Assembly: GCF_019857225.1 (NCBI RefSeq)
Contig: NZ_JAFJSY010000042.1
Location: 50,012-114,011 of the forward strand
Direction: 5' to 3'
Source: Streptomyces plumbidurans
GTDB lineage: Bacteria > Actinomycetota > Actinomycetes > Streptomycetales > Streptomycetaceae
Length of the DNA: 64,000 nucleotides
The position numbers were made by a program, and so were the translations under genes. The notes under the pieces are model-generated. The model was not told the origin of the DNA. It saw only the letters and a program-made list of their open reading frames with translations, and made no database searches. How positions within the stretch are numbered: the first letter of the stretch is position 1; every line of letters begins with the position of its first letter. Below, in pieces: positions 27,999 through 36,885 of the stretch.

Positions 27999-29042
27999 GT
28001 GGCAGGCAAACCGGTCAGGCCAGTGAACGCCATCGACCAGACCCGGCGGATGCTCTCGCTGGTGACCTATCTGAAGGAGCGCCCCGGGGCCCGGGTCGAG
28101 GACGTGGCGCGCGCCTTCGGTATCACCGAGGACGAGCTGGTCTCCGACCTCGATGTGCTGCCCATGTGCGGCACCAGCTTCCGCGGCGGCGATCTGCTCG
28201 ACATCGACACCGACGGCGAGCGCATCTGGTGGCACAACCCCGCGGCGCTCGGCGAGGAGACGGCGGATCCGCTGCGCCTCGCCGCCGACGAGGCGACCGC
28301 GCTGCTGGTGGCCGCCCGCGCGGTGTCCACCCTGCCCGGGCTGCGCGAGGGCGACCGGCAGGCGCTGCTGCGCGCCACCGCCAAGGTGGAGGCGGCGGCG
28401 GGCGAGACGGCGGGCGCCAGCTCCCGGCTGTCGGTGACCTTCGAGTCCGAGGGCGGCGTCTTCGCCGACGTCGACCGGGCGATCGCGGAGCGCCGCCGGC
28501 TGTGGATCCGCTACTACTCGCCCGCGCGCGACGAGCTCACCGAGCGTGAGATCGACCCCATCCGGCTGGTCAGCGTCGGGCACACCTACGTCGAGGCCTG
28601 GTGCCGCCGCTCCGAGGCGCGCCGCACCTTCCGGCTCGACCGGGTCGCCGAGATCAAGATCCTCGACGAGCCGTCCGCGCCGCCCGAGATCGAGCTGCGG
28701 GACCTGTCCGAGGCGCTGGTGCAGCCCGCCGCGGAGGACCCCGAGGTCGTCGTCGAGGTCGGCCCCGGAGGCCGCTGGGTCGCCGAGTACTACCCGCACG
28801 ACAGTGCGGATGAGCTTGCGGACGGCGGGCTGCGTATCACCCTGCGCACGCCCGACCCGGCCTCGCTGCGGCGGCTGGCGCTGCGCCTGGGCCGCGACGG
28901 GCGGATCGTCGCCCCGCGCGACCTCGCCGACAGCGCCCGGCAGGCGGCCCGGGAGGCGCTGGCGGCGTACGACGGGGTGGAGGCGCAGGGGGCGCACGGT
29001 GAGCTTGCGGTTGACGGAGGACAGTACGACGGGCGGGAGTGA
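27999..29042 (+). CDS. pafC: WYL-domain transcriptional regulator PafC
   Basis: A 347-residue partner of PafB. N-terminal helix-turn-helix (about 10-65, IDQTRRMLSLVTYLKERPGA) and a WYL domain (about 160-225; IRLVSVGHTYVEAWCRRSEARRTFRLDR). In this copy the WYL tripeptide reads TYV/EAW. The GTG at 27999 is 20 bp after the pafB stop, so the two are co-transcribed, consistent with a PafBC complex. A second possible GTG at 28023 has a poorer ribosome-binding site. Confidence 0.9.
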   Translation: MAGKPVRPVNAIDQTRRMLSLVTYLKERPGARVEDVARAFGITEDELVSDLDVLPMCGTSFRGGDLLDIDTDGERIWWHNPAALGEETADPLRLAADEATALLVAARAVSTLPGLREGDRQALLRATAKVEAAAGETAGASSRLSVTFESEGGVFADVDRAIAERRRLWIRYYSPARDELTEREIDPIRLVSVGHTYVEAWCRRSEARRTFRLDRVAEIKILDEPSAPPEIELRDLSEALVQPAAEDPEVVVEVGPGGRWVAEYYPHDSADELADGGLRITLRTPDPASLRRLALRLGRDGRIVAPRDLADSARQAAREALAAYDGVEAQGAHGELAVDGGQYDGRE

Positions 29043-29162
29043 GCCGTAGAGTGCGCCGGTGCGGGGAGGAGCGCGCGAGGGCCGCGGGGCCGGGCGCGGT
29101 CGTCGATGCGGCACCGGCCGGGAGACCGGCGGCGAACGACCAGAAGTAGAGGAGCAGCAGCT

Positions 29163-29465
29163 GTGAGCGAGTCGTCGGTGTCTGGGGTGGCCGGTGCGCG
29201 GGACATGTCGGTCGCGGCGGCCTTCGCCGGGATGAGAAGCGTCTCGCCGGTGACGTTCCGGGCGGGCTGCCCGGACTGCCGCGGCAGCTTCGAGCTCGCG
29301 GCCGCCGCGCTGCGCCTGGCCATCGGCGCGTCGAGCCGCACCACCTTCTACTCCTTCACCTGCCCCGACTGCGGTGCCTCGGTCCGCAAGCCTGCAGGGG
29401 AGCGGATCGTCCAGCTGCTGACCGGCGGCGGGGTCCGGACCCTGCGGCTGCACTCCACCCTCTAG
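29163..29465 (+). CDS. Small protein with two CPDC motifs
   Basis: A 100-residue protein of unknown function, conserved in position beside pafC. Two CPDC motifs (CPDCRG and CPDCGA, about residues 37 and 75) suggest a zinc-binding site, spanned by a helical Ala/Leu segment (FELAAAALRLAIG). GTG start with AGGAG 10 nt upstream. Its TAG stop overlaps the likely -10 box of the next small gene. Confidence 0.7.
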   Translation: MSESSVSGVAGARDMSVAAAFAGMRSVSPVTFRAGCPDCRGSFELAAAALRLAIGASSRTTFYSFTCPDCGASVRKPAGERIVQLLTGGGVRTLRLHSTL

Positions 29466-29468
29466 GCT
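29463..29468 (+). promoter_or_regulatory. Candidate -10 box overlapping a stop codon
   Basis: TAGGCT begins with the TAG stop of the preceding gene and ends 7 nt before the ATG at 29476, again the leaderless geometry. There is no Shine-Dalgarno sequence before that ATG. Confidence 0.4.
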
Positions 29469-29475
29469 CGACCCC

Positions 29476-29670
29476 ATGTTCTGGCCGATGTTCGCGGTAG
29501 CCGTGGGTTTTCTGGGTCTCGCCGTGCTCGGGGTGTTCGCCGTGCGGGTGTTCCTGGAGGCGCAGCGCCTGGGCAGGCAGGTGACGGACTCCGCGCGCCG
29601 TATCAACCGTGCCGCCGAGGACCTGGAGCGGGCGGCCATGAGCACGGCCCGCGCCGTGGACTCCCTCTGA
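29476..29670 (+). CDS. Small single-pass membrane protein
   Basis: A 64-residue protein with one N-terminal membrane helix (about 4-27, PMFAVAVGFLGLAVLGVFAV) and a cytoplasmic amphipathic helix rich in Arg/Ala/Glu (about 30-60). The layout resembles DUF948-type or TatB-like proteins, and it lies upstream of tatA, but the Gly-Pro hinge of TatA/B is missing. Function unknown. Confidence 0.6.
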   Translation: MFWPMFAVAVGFLGLAVLGVFAVRVFLEAQRLGRQVTDSARRINRAAEDLERAAMSTARAVDSL

Positions 29671-29931
29671 GCGGTGCCGTGCGAGGCGTGCGAGTCCTGC
29701 GCCCACGGTGGTTCGGGCCACTTCGGCCTGTCACCGGGGCCACCCCGGCAGGTACGCTGCTGGTCGCGGCCCGGAGAACGAGGCCCGAGCCGCTGACCGG
29801 GAGTACGCACGGGGATTGCCTCACGTTTACCCCTGAGCGTTACGATCGCTGTCAACACGGTCGATCGGTCATGTGTCCGACCGGCCGGACAGCACCCCAC
29901 CCCAGCCGCCTCGGTGAGAAGGTAAAGACTT

Positions 29932-30219
29932 ATGTTCGGAAGGCTCGGCGCCCCCGAGATCATTCTCATCCTCGTCGTCGTCATCCTGCTGTTCGGCGCG
30001 AAGAAGCTTCCCGACATGGCGCGCTCGCTCGGCAAGTCCGCTCGCATCCTCAAGAGCGAGGCCAAGGCGATGAAGGAGGACGGCAGCGGCACGGCGACGC
30101 CGGCCGGCCCGCCCACCACCGGCGAGCAGCCCCCGGCGACGCGCACCATCCAGGCCTCTCCCGGCGATGTGACCAGCTCCCGCCCGGTCACCGAGCCGAC
30201 GGACACCACGAAGGCCTGA
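29932..30219 (+). CDS. tatA: Sec-independent translocase subunit TatA
   Basis: A 95-residue TatA. The short membrane helix (PEIILILVVVILLFG) is followed by the conserved FG hinge and amphipathic helix (AKKLPDMARSLGKSARILKSE), then a disordered Pro/Thr tail. TatA oligomers form the translocation pore for folded twin-arginine proteins. tatC follows after 47 bp. The 261 bp upstream hold no gene I can support. Confidence 0.95.
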   Translation: MFGRLGAPEIILILVVVILLFGAKKLPDMARSLGKSARILKSEAKAMKEDGSGTATPAGPPTTGEQPPATRTIQASPGDVTSSRPVTEPTDTTKA

Positions 30220-30266
30220 TGCAGGGCCGGACGCCTCCGGCCTGCCGCACGAGATGAGGATGTGGG

Positions 30267-31217
30267 TTGCCCAAGCCTGCCCGCAAGAAGGAGAAGGATC
30301 CCGAGGGGCGGATGCCCCTTGCGGATCACCTTCGTGAGCTCCGCAACCGGCTCGCGAAGGCGATGCTGGCGATCGTGCTCGTCACGGCCGTTGCCGCCTT
30401 CTTCTACAACGACATCATCAACTTCATCACCAAGCCGGTGCTGGACTCCGTCGGCTGCGGCCAGACCTTCGAACAGCTGGCGAAGTCGCACGAGAAGACC
30501 CACCAGTGCGCGCAGATCACGATCAACGGTCTGCTCACGCCCTTCACGCTGGCGCTGAAGGTGTCCCTGATGGCCGGCGTGGTGCTGGCCTCGCCGGTGT
30601 GGCTGTACCAGCTGTGGGCCTTCGTGGCGCCCGGACTGCACCGCCACGAGCGCAAGTACGCCTACGCGTTCGTCGGCACCGGTGCGCCGCTGTTCCTCGG
30701 CGGCGCCTACTTCGCTTACCGCGTGCTGCCCACCACCGCGAAGGTGCTGATCGGCTTCACCCCGGACGGTGTCAACAACCTGCTGCCGCTGGACGATCTG
30801 CTCGACCTCGTCACGCGCATGGTGCTGGTCTTCGGGCTCTCCTTCGAACTTCCGCTGCTGCTGATCATGCTCAACCTCACCGGGGTGCTGACCGGCAAGC
30901 GCATGCTCGGCTGGTGGCGCGGCATGATCATGGCGATCACGGTGTTCGCGGCGATCGCGACGCCGAGCACCGACCCGCTGACCATGCTGGCGCTCGCCGG
31001 ACCGATCTGGGTGCTGTACTTCGGCGCGGTCGTCTTCTCGCTGCTCAACGACCGGCGCAAGCGGCTGCGCGAGGCGGCGGGCCCCGACGACGACGAGGCC
31101 TCGGACCTGGACCTCACCCCGGAGGACATCGGCGAGGTAGAGCCGGTCTCCGCGAACCGCGCGCTGCCCGAGCAGGCGACCACGGACCGGGTCAACGGCT
31201 ACGACGACGTGACCTGA
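30267..31217 (+). CDS. tatC: Sec-independent translocase subunit TatC
   Basis: A 316-residue polytopic membrane protein that recognises twin-arginine signals. Family motifs are clear: MPLADHLRELRNRL at the cytoplasmic N-terminus, FVAPGLHRHERK in the first cytoplasmic loop, and ATPSTDPLTMLALAGPI near the last helices. Six membrane segments and an acidic C-terminal tail are visible. The start is the uncommon TTG at 30267, supported by GAGGATG just upstream and by the normal N-terminus. Confidence 0.95.
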   Translation: MPKPARKKEKDPEGRMPLADHLRELRNRLAKAMLAIVLVTAVAAFFYNDIINFITKPVLDSVGCGQTFEQLAKSHEKTHQCAQITINGLLTPFTLALKVSLMAGVVLASPVWLYQLWAFVAPGLHRHERKYAYAFVGTGAPLFLGGAYFAYRVLPTTAKVLIGFTPDGVNNLLPLDDLLDLVTRMVLVFGLSFELPLLLIMLNLTGVLTGKRMLGWWRGMIMAITVFAAIATPSTDPLTMLALAGPIWVLYFGAVVFSLLNDRRKRLREAAGPDDDEASDLDLTPEDIGEVEPVSANRALPEQATTDRVNGYDDVT

Positions 31218-31317
31218 GCGTTCGCCCGCTCCCATCCGCGAGAGGTGCCCCCGTCCCTGGTGACGCGGGCACCTCCCGGTGTTTGACGGACCGGGTTCCG
31301 GATAATGATCGTCCTGT

Positions 31318-31339
31318 TGTCAGTGCGGCCCGGTACGCT
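31318..31339 (+). promoter_or_regulatory. PafBC-type (RecA-NDp-like) promoter of helY
   Basis: TGTCAGTG (31318-31325), 8 bp, then TACGCT (31334-31339), preceded by T. This is a full match to the mycobacterial consensus TTGTCRGTG-N8-TAnnnT. The helY ATG lies 10 nt after the -10 box. Confidence 0.65.
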
Positions 31340-31349
31340 CGAAAGCACG

Positions 31350-34166
31350 ATGACAGACGACCTCTCCCCGGCCGAACGGTACGCGGCTGCCCGCAGGCGT
31401 GCTGCCGACCAGGCCACCGCGCTCGCCTCGTTCCGCGAGATGTACGACTTCGGCCTCGACCCCTTCCAGATCGAGGCCTGCCGGGCGCTCGAATCCGGCA
31501 AGGGCGTACTGGTCGCCGCTCCCACCGGCTCCGGCAAGACGATCGTGGGCGAGTTCGCCGTCCACCTCGCCCTGCAGCAGGGCAAGAAGTGCTTCTACAC
31601 GACGCCCATCAAGGCGCTGTCGAACCAGAAGTACGCCGACCTCTGCCGCCGATACGGCAGCGACAAGGTGGGCCTGCTCACCGGCGACAACAGCGTCAAC
31701 TCCGAGGCACCGGTGGTCGTGATGACCACCGAGGTGCTGCGGAACATGCTGTACGCGGGCTCGCAGACCCTCCTCGGCCTCGGTCACGTGGTCATGGACG
31801 AGGTGCACTACCTCTCCGACCGCTTCCGCGGCGCCGTATGGGAAGAGGTCATCATCCACCTTCCCGAGTCGGTCACGCTCGTCTCGCTGTCGGCGACGGT
31901 CTCCAACGCCGAGGAGTTCGGCGACTGGCTCGACACCGTCCGCGGCGACACCGAGGTGATCGTCTCCGAGCACCGGCCCGTGCCGCTGTTCCAGCACGTG
32001 CTCGCCGGGCGGCGGATGTACGACCTGTTCGAGGAGGGCGAGGGCAGCAAGAAGGCCGTCAACCCCGACCTCACCCGCCTGGCCCGGATGGAGGCCCAGC
32101 GGCCGTCGTACCAGGACCGCAGACGCGGCCGGGCGATGCGGGAGGCCGACCGTGAGCGTGAGCGCAGACAGCGCTCGCGGGTGTGGACCCCGGGCCGCCC
32201 CGAGGTCATCGAGCGCCTCGACGCCGAGGGCCTGCTGCCCGCCATCACCTTCATCTTCAGCCGCGCCGCCTGCGAGGCCGCCGTACAGCAGTGCCTGTAC
32301 GCGGGCCTGCGGCTCAACGACGACGAGGCGCGGGGGAGGGTGCGCGCCCTGGTCGAGGAGCGCACGGCGTCCATTCCCCGGGAAGACCTGCACGTCCTCG
32401 GCTACTACGAATGGCTCGAGGGCCTGGAGCGTGGCATCGCGGCCCACCACGCGGGCATGCTGCCGACCTTCAAGGAGGTCGTCGAGGAGCTGTTCGTGCG
32501 CGGCCTGGTCAAGGCCGTGTTCGCGACCGAGACGCTGGCGCTGGGCATCAACATGCCCGCGCGCTCGGTGGTGTTGGAGAAGCTCGTCAAGTGGAACGGC
32601 GAGCAGCACGCCGACATCACCCCGGGCGAGTACACCCAGCTGACGGGCCGCGCGGGCCGGCGCGGCATCGATGTCGAGGGCCACGCCGTGGTGCTGTGGC
32701 AGCGCGGGATGAGCCCGGAGCACCTGGCCGGACTGGCCGGCACGCGTACGTATCCGCTGCGCTCCAGCTTCAAGCCGTCGTACAACATGGCGGTCAATCT
32801 GGTGGAGCAGTTCGGCCGGCATCGCTCGCGCGAGCTGCTGGAGACGTCCTTCGCGCAGTTCCAGGCCGACAAGTCGGTCGTCGGGATCTCCCGGCAGGTG
32901 CAGCGCAACGAGGAGGGCCTGGAGGGCTACAAGGCCTCCATGACCTGCCACCTCGGCGACTTCGAGGAGTACGCCCGCCTGCGGCGCGAACTCAAGGACC
33001 GGGAGAACGAGTTGGCCCGGCAGGGCGCCGTGGAGCGCCGGGCGGAGGCCGCGGTCGCGCTGGAGAAGCTCAAGCCGGGGGACGTCATCCATGTGCCGAC
33101 GGGCAAGTACGCCGGTCTCGCACTGGTGCTGGACCCTGGCCTGCCGGCCGGGCGGTCGAACGGCCATCGTGGCTTCGAGCACCATGACGGACCCCGCCCG
33201 CTGGTGCTGACCGCCGAGCGGCAGGTGAAGCGACTGGCGTCGATGGACTTCCCGGTACCGGTCGAGGCGCTGGAGCGGATGCGCATCCCGAAGTCCTTCA
33301 ACCCCCGCTCGCCGCAGTCCCGTCGGGACCTCGCCTCCGCGCTGCGCAGCAAGGCCGGGCACATCCCGCCGGAGCGGGCCCGCAAGAAGCGGTCGCAGGC
33401 CGCCGACGACCGCGAGATCGCACGGCTGCGCACCGCCATCCGCGCACACCCCTGCCATGGGTGCAACGACCGCGAGGACCACGCGCGTTGGGCCGAGCGG
33501 TATCACCGGCTGCTGCGCGACACCTCGCAGCTGGAGCGGCGCATCGAGGGCCGCACCAACACGATCGCGCGGACCTTCGACCGGATCGTCGCGCTGCTGA
33601 CCGAGCTGGACTATCTGCGCGGCGACGAGGCCACCGAGCACGGCAGGCGGCTCGCGCGGCTGTACGGCGAGCTCGATCTGCTGGCCAGCGAGTGTCTGCG
33701 GGCCGGGGTCTGGGAAGGGCTCGCTCCCGCCGAACTGGCGGCCTGCGTCTCGGCGTTGGTGTACGAGTCGCGGGTCGGCGACGACGCGATGGCGCCCAAG
33801 CTGCCGTCCGGCAGGGCCAAGGCCGCGCTCGGCGAGATGGTGCGGATCTGGGGGCGGCTGGACGCGCTGGAGGAGGACTTCCGGATCACGCAGACCGAGG
33901 GGGTCGGGCAGCGGGAGCCCGATCTCGGGTTCGCCTGGGCCGCGTACATGTGGGCCTCGGGCAAGGGGCTCGACGAGGTGCTCCGGGAGGCGGAGATGCC
34001 GGCCGGGGACTTCGTGCGGTGGTGCAAGCAGGTGATCGATGTGCTGGGGCAGATCGCGGCGGCGGCGCCCGTTTCCGGGGTGGAGGGGTCTTCGGTTTCG
34101 AAGGCTGCCCGTAAGGCTGTTGATCTGTTGCTGCGGGGGGTTGTCGCCTACTCGTCGGTGGGGTGA
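31350..34166 (+). CDS. helY: Superfamily 2 DEAD/H helicase HelY (Ski2-like)
   Basis: A 938-residue Ski2/Mtr4-like helicase. Walker A APTGSGKT (near residue 57), motif Ia TTPIKALSNQK, DEVH box (MDEVHYLSD, about 150), SAT motif (VSLSATVSN), and the C-terminal helicase motif VI QLTGRAGRRGID. A DSHCT-type C-terminal domain ends the protein. It unwinds nucleic acids; in mycobacteria helY closes the pafABC-tatAC locus, as here. The ATG at 31350 is chosen because the 15 extra upstream residues would cross the promoter at 31318. Confidence 0.93.
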   Translation: MTDDLSPAERYAAARRRAADQATALASFREMYDFGLDPFQIEACRALESGKGVLVAAPTGSGKTIVGEFAVHLALQQGKKCFYTTPIKALSNQKYADLCRRYGSDKVGLLTGDNSVNSEAPVVVMTTEVLRNMLYAGSQTLLGLGHVVMDEVHYLSDRFRGAVWEEVIIHLPESVTLVSLSATVSNAEEFGDWLDTVRGDTEVIVSEHRPVPLFQHVLAGRRMYDLFEEGEGSKKAVNPDLTRLARMEAQRPSYQDRRRGRAMREADRERERRQRSRVWTPGRPEVIERLDAEGLLPAITFIFSRAACEAAVQQCLYAGLRLNDDEARGRVRALVEERTASIPREDLHVLGYYEWLEGLERGIAAHHAGMLPTFKEVVEELFVRGLVKAVFATETLALGINMPARSVVLEKLVKWNGEQHADITPGEYTQLTGRAGRRGIDVEGHAVVLWQRGMSPEHLAGLAGTRTYPLRSSFKPSYNMAVNLVEQFGRHRSRELLETSFAQFQADKSVVGISRQVQRNEEGLEGYKASMTCHLGDFEEYARLRRELKDRENELARQGAVERRAEAAVALEKLKPGDVIHVPTGKYAGLALVLDPGLPAGRSNGHRGFEHHDGPRPLVLTAERQVKRLASMDFPVPVEALERMRIPKSFNPRSPQSRRDLASALRSKAGHIPPERARKKRSQAADDREIARLRTAIRAHPCHGCNDREDHARWAERYHRLLRDTSQLERRIEGRTNTIARTFDRIVALLTELDYLRGDEATEHGRRLARLYGELDLLASECLRAGVWEGLAPAELAACVSALVYESRVGDDAMAPKLPSGRAKAALGEMVRIWGRLDALEEDFRITQTEGVGQREPDLGFAWAAYMWASGKGLDEVLREAEMPAGDFVRWCKQVIDVLGQIAAAAPVSGVEGSSVSKAARKAVDLLLRGVVAYSSVG

Positions 34167-34487
34167 GGGTTTTTGACGGCGGGTGCGGGTTCGTTGTGGC
34201 TTGTCGCGCAGTTCCCCGCGCCCCCGAAGACTCGCGCCGTTCACTCGTCACGGTGAGTGGTTTTCGTATGCGCGTGCGCCGTCACTTGGCGTGTTCGGTT
34301 GGGATCTGAGCGTATAAATGGGGCCGAGGGTACTCCTCGCCCGTGCCCCGTTTCAGGTGCTTGCTGAATATGACCCGGCGATGATCCGGTCGGACTAAGC
34401 TCGCCCGCAGCGCACCGAGTTGAGGTGTATTCGTGCGCTTGTTCCCCATATGTGCGACTTCCCCTCGATTCGTTTCAGAAGGCCTAC
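34167..34487. other. Intergenic region with a dispersed-repeat-like segment and hairpin
   Basis: Positions 34199-34225 carry GCTTGTCGCGCAGTTCCCCG followed by CGCCCCC. From memory this short segment is scattered between genes in many Streptomyces genomes. A small stem (CACTC/GAGTG, 34242-34259) followed by TTTT may terminate helY. The rest, with a relatively AT-rich stretch around 34310-34400, should hold the promoter of the conservon. Confidence 0.45.
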
Positions 34488-36074
34488 ATGGTGAGTGTCC
34501 AATCCCCTCCCCAGCGCCGTGAACTTCCCTATGCACGTGTGCTTTTGCTGCCCGCCATAGTGATGGCCGCGGCGACCGGAGCAGCTGCCGCTGTGGTGTC
34601 CGGGCCGGCCCGGACAGCCGTCGTCTGGTGCGGCGTCGTCGCCACGCTGCTCGTGATCGCGACAGCGGCCGAAGCCGTACGACGCGGACGCGCCCTGCGG
34701 GCCGTGCGCGAAGAGAGCCTCCGTCACGCCGCGTATCTGGAACGGCGTGTCGCCGGGCACGAGCAGGACATGCACCGGCTCGCGCACGAGATCACGCCGA
34801 CCGCCATCTACTACCTGCGGGGCGGCAATTCCCCCGGAGAGGTGATTCGCCAACTCGGCGACATGGACCCCTCCTACCGCGATCTGCCCAAGGCCCAGGT
34901 GGCGTTGATCAAGCGGGTGCTCGACATCGTCGACACCGAGGAAGCCATGCGGGACTCCTCGCAGCGCGCCTTCGTCAGCATTGCCCGGCGCGTCCAGGCG
35001 ATCGTCCACCAACAGGCCAAGGAACTCCGGGAGATGGAGGAGGACCACGGCCGTAATCCCGAGGTCTTCGACGACCTGCTGCGCATCGACCACGGCACCG
35101 CGCTGATCGGCAGACTCGCCGACTCGATCTCCGTGCTCGGCGGCGGCCGTCCCGGCCGCCAGTGGCCGCAGCCCGTCCCGCTGTACAGCGTGCTGCGCGG
35201 CGCCATGTCCCGGATCCTGGAGTACCGGCGCATCTCGCTCGACAACATCGCCAAGGTCAACATCCGCGGCATCTCCGTCGAGCCGGTCATCCACGCCTGC
35301 GCCGAACTCCTCGACAACGCCACGCGCTACTCGCCCCCGCAGACCAAGGTGCACGTCACCGCCTCCGAGGTGCAGACCGGCATCGCGATCGAGATCGAGG
35401 ACGCCGGCATCAGCCTCAGCGAGGAGGCCCGCGCCCGGGCCGAGGGCATGCTGGAGCGCGCCCAGGCCGGGGTCGACCTGCAGGACCTCGGCGAGTCCCC
35501 GCGCCTCGGTCTCGCCGTCGTCGGCCGTCTGTGCAAGGCGTTCGACATGCAGATCTCGCTGCGCTCCTCGGCGTACGGCGGCGTCCGCGCCGTCCTCGTC
35601 GTGCCGCGCGTGATGATGACCAGCGACCCCGCGCCCGGCCTCGCCCACGGCGTCGGCGCCACCGCCGCCCCCAAGCTCGACATCGGCGGCATCGAGGGTC
35701 CCAAGCGCGCACCCAAGCGGCGGCGTCCCACCAGCCCGCGCATCCCGGCCGGCGTGTCCATGGAGGACGAGGTCCCCGAGGTCACCGAATGGACCGCCGG
35801 CGGTCTGCCCCAGCGACGCAGTCGCGTCAAGATCCCGCTCAGCCAGCGGCTCGCCGAACAGGCCGCCGCCGAAGAGGCGGAGCGGGAGGCCCAGGCGGCG
35901 CGGCCCTCCTGGGCGGCCCCGGTCGAACCGGAGCCGGAGAAGGAGCCCGAACCCGGGCTCTGGGTCGAGGCGTTCTGGGAGGGACTCAAGGGCGACCCGG
36001 ACCCGACCGCATTCACCCAGCCGACCAACGAGCCGGCCCGTATCGAGGCCGACGACGAGAGGGACCACAAGTGA
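34488..36074 (+). CDS. rarA: Conservon sensor kinase-like protein RarA (CvnA9 type)
   Basis: A 528-residue membrane-bound histidine kinase-like protein, first gene of a five-gene conservon. Two N-terminal membrane helices (about 14-60), a coiled-coil region, and a GHKL ATPase domain with the N-box HACAELLDNATRYSPP (about 266-281) and G-box EIEDAGISL. A long charged, Pro-rich tail follows. No clear phosphorylatable His box is seen, as usual for CvnA. In S. coelicolor the rar system represses aerial growth and resembles a G-protein-coupled switch. The stop overlaps the next start (GTGA). Confidence 0.92.
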   Translation: MVSVQSPPQRRELPYARVLLLPAIVMAAATGAAAAVVSGPARTAVVWCGVVATLLVIATAAEAVRRGRALRAVREESLRHAAYLERRVAGHEQDMHRLAHEITPTAIYYLRGGNSPGEVIRQLGDMDPSYRDLPKAQVALIKRVLDIVDTEEAMRDSSQRAFVSIARRVQAIVHQQAKELREMEEDHGRNPEVFDDLLRIDHGTALIGRLADSISVLGGGRPGRQWPQPVPLYSVLRGAMSRILEYRRISLDNIAKVNIRGISVEPVIHACAELLDNATRYSPPQTKVHVTASEVQTGIAIEIEDAGISLSEEARARAEGMLERAQAGVDLQDLGESPRLGLAVVGRLCKAFDMQISLRSSAYGGVRAVLVVPRVMMTSDPAPGLAHGVGATAAPKLDIGGIEGPKRAPKRRRPTSPRIPAGVSMEDEVPEVTEWTAGGLPQRRSRVKIPLSQRLAEQAAAEEAEREAQAARPSWAAPVEPEPEKEPEPGLWVEAFWEGLKGDPDPTAFTQPTNEPARIEADDERDHK

Positions 36075-36478
36075 TCCAGCAGCGAGCCAACTTCGACTGG
36101 ATGCTCAAGGATCTCGCTGACGGAGTACCGGGCATCGAGATGATCGTGGTGCTCTCCGCCGACGGCCTGCGCATCGCCCGCTACGGCGGAGACCCCGACG
36201 CCGCCGACCGCGTCGCCGCCGCCTGCGCGGGACTGCAGAGCCTGGCCGGTGCCGTCGCCCATGAGATCCCCGGCAGCGACGGCCGGATGAAGCTGGTCAT
36301 CATCGAGATCAACGGCGGCTACTTCTATCTGATGGCCGCGGGGGCCAACGCCTATCTGGCGGTGCTCTCCGACGTGGTCGCCGAACCCGGGCTGATGAGC
36401 AACCGCATGCGCGACCTCGTCGTACGCATCGGGGCCCATCTCACCAGCCCGCCCAGGCGCAACGGGCAGACCGTATGA
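36071..36478 (+). CDS. rarB: Roadblock/LC7 protein RarB (CvnB type)
   Basis: A 135-residue roadblock/LC7-fold protein (NFDWMLKDLADGVPGIEMIVVLSADGLRIA), the putative GTPase-activating or scaffolding partner of the RarD GTPase. GTG start overlapping the rarA stop; its own stop overlaps the rarC start (ATGA), so all are tightly coupled. Confidence 0.93.
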   Translation: MIQQRANFDWMLKDLADGVPGIEMIVVLSADGLRIARYGGDPDAADRVAAACAGLQSLAGAVAHEIPGSDGRMKLVIIEINGGYFYLMAAGANAYLAVLSDVVAEPGLMSNRMRDLVVRIGAHLTSPPRRNGQTV

Positions 36479-36885
36479 CTCCTCCTCAACGCCGGCGGCG
36501 ACATCCCAGTCAGGAAACCGCACAACCTCCCCCGAAACCGAAGCCCGCAAAAACGGGCGAGACCAAGGCCCCGGAGCGGCTCTACGTGGTCGCCGGACCC
36601 GACGGGGAGCGCGCGGACATCGACCTCGTCACGTTGATCGTGGCGCGCGCCGATCCACCGCCCTCGGCCACCCCGGAGCAGGCGGCGATGCTCCGCCTGT
36701 GCACGGCACCCATCTCGGTGGCCGAACTCTCGGCCTATCTGAGTCTGCCGTTCAGCGTGGTGACCGTGCTGCTCACCGAGATGCTGACGGCGGAGCTGGT
36801 GCAGGCGCGCGCCCCGATCGTCCGGCAGGCGCTCCCCGACCGTTCCCTCCTCGAAGCGGTGATGCATGGACTTCAAAGGCTCTGA
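36475..36885 (+). CDS. rarC: DUF742 protein RarC (CvnC type)
   Basis: A 136-residue DUF742 protein. A basic, Pro-rich N-terminus precedes a winged-helix-like domain (RLYVVAGPDGERADIDLVTLIV; LCTAPISVAELSAYLSLPFSVV). In conservons it associates with the A, B and D partners. ATGA overlap with rarB, and its last 20 bp overlap rarD. Confidence 0.93.
   Translation: MTPPQRRRRHPSQETAQPPPKPKPAKTGETKAPERLYVVAGPDGERADIDLVTLIVARADPPPSATPEQAAMLRLCTAPISVAELSAYLSLPFSVVTVLLTEMLTAELVQARAPIVRQALPDRSLLEAVMHGLQRL

Noticed and set aside
28431..28446. TGTCGGTG inside pafC as a further PafBC-type promoter
   Set aside because: No TAnnnT at the right spacing and it lies within coding sequence far from a start codon.
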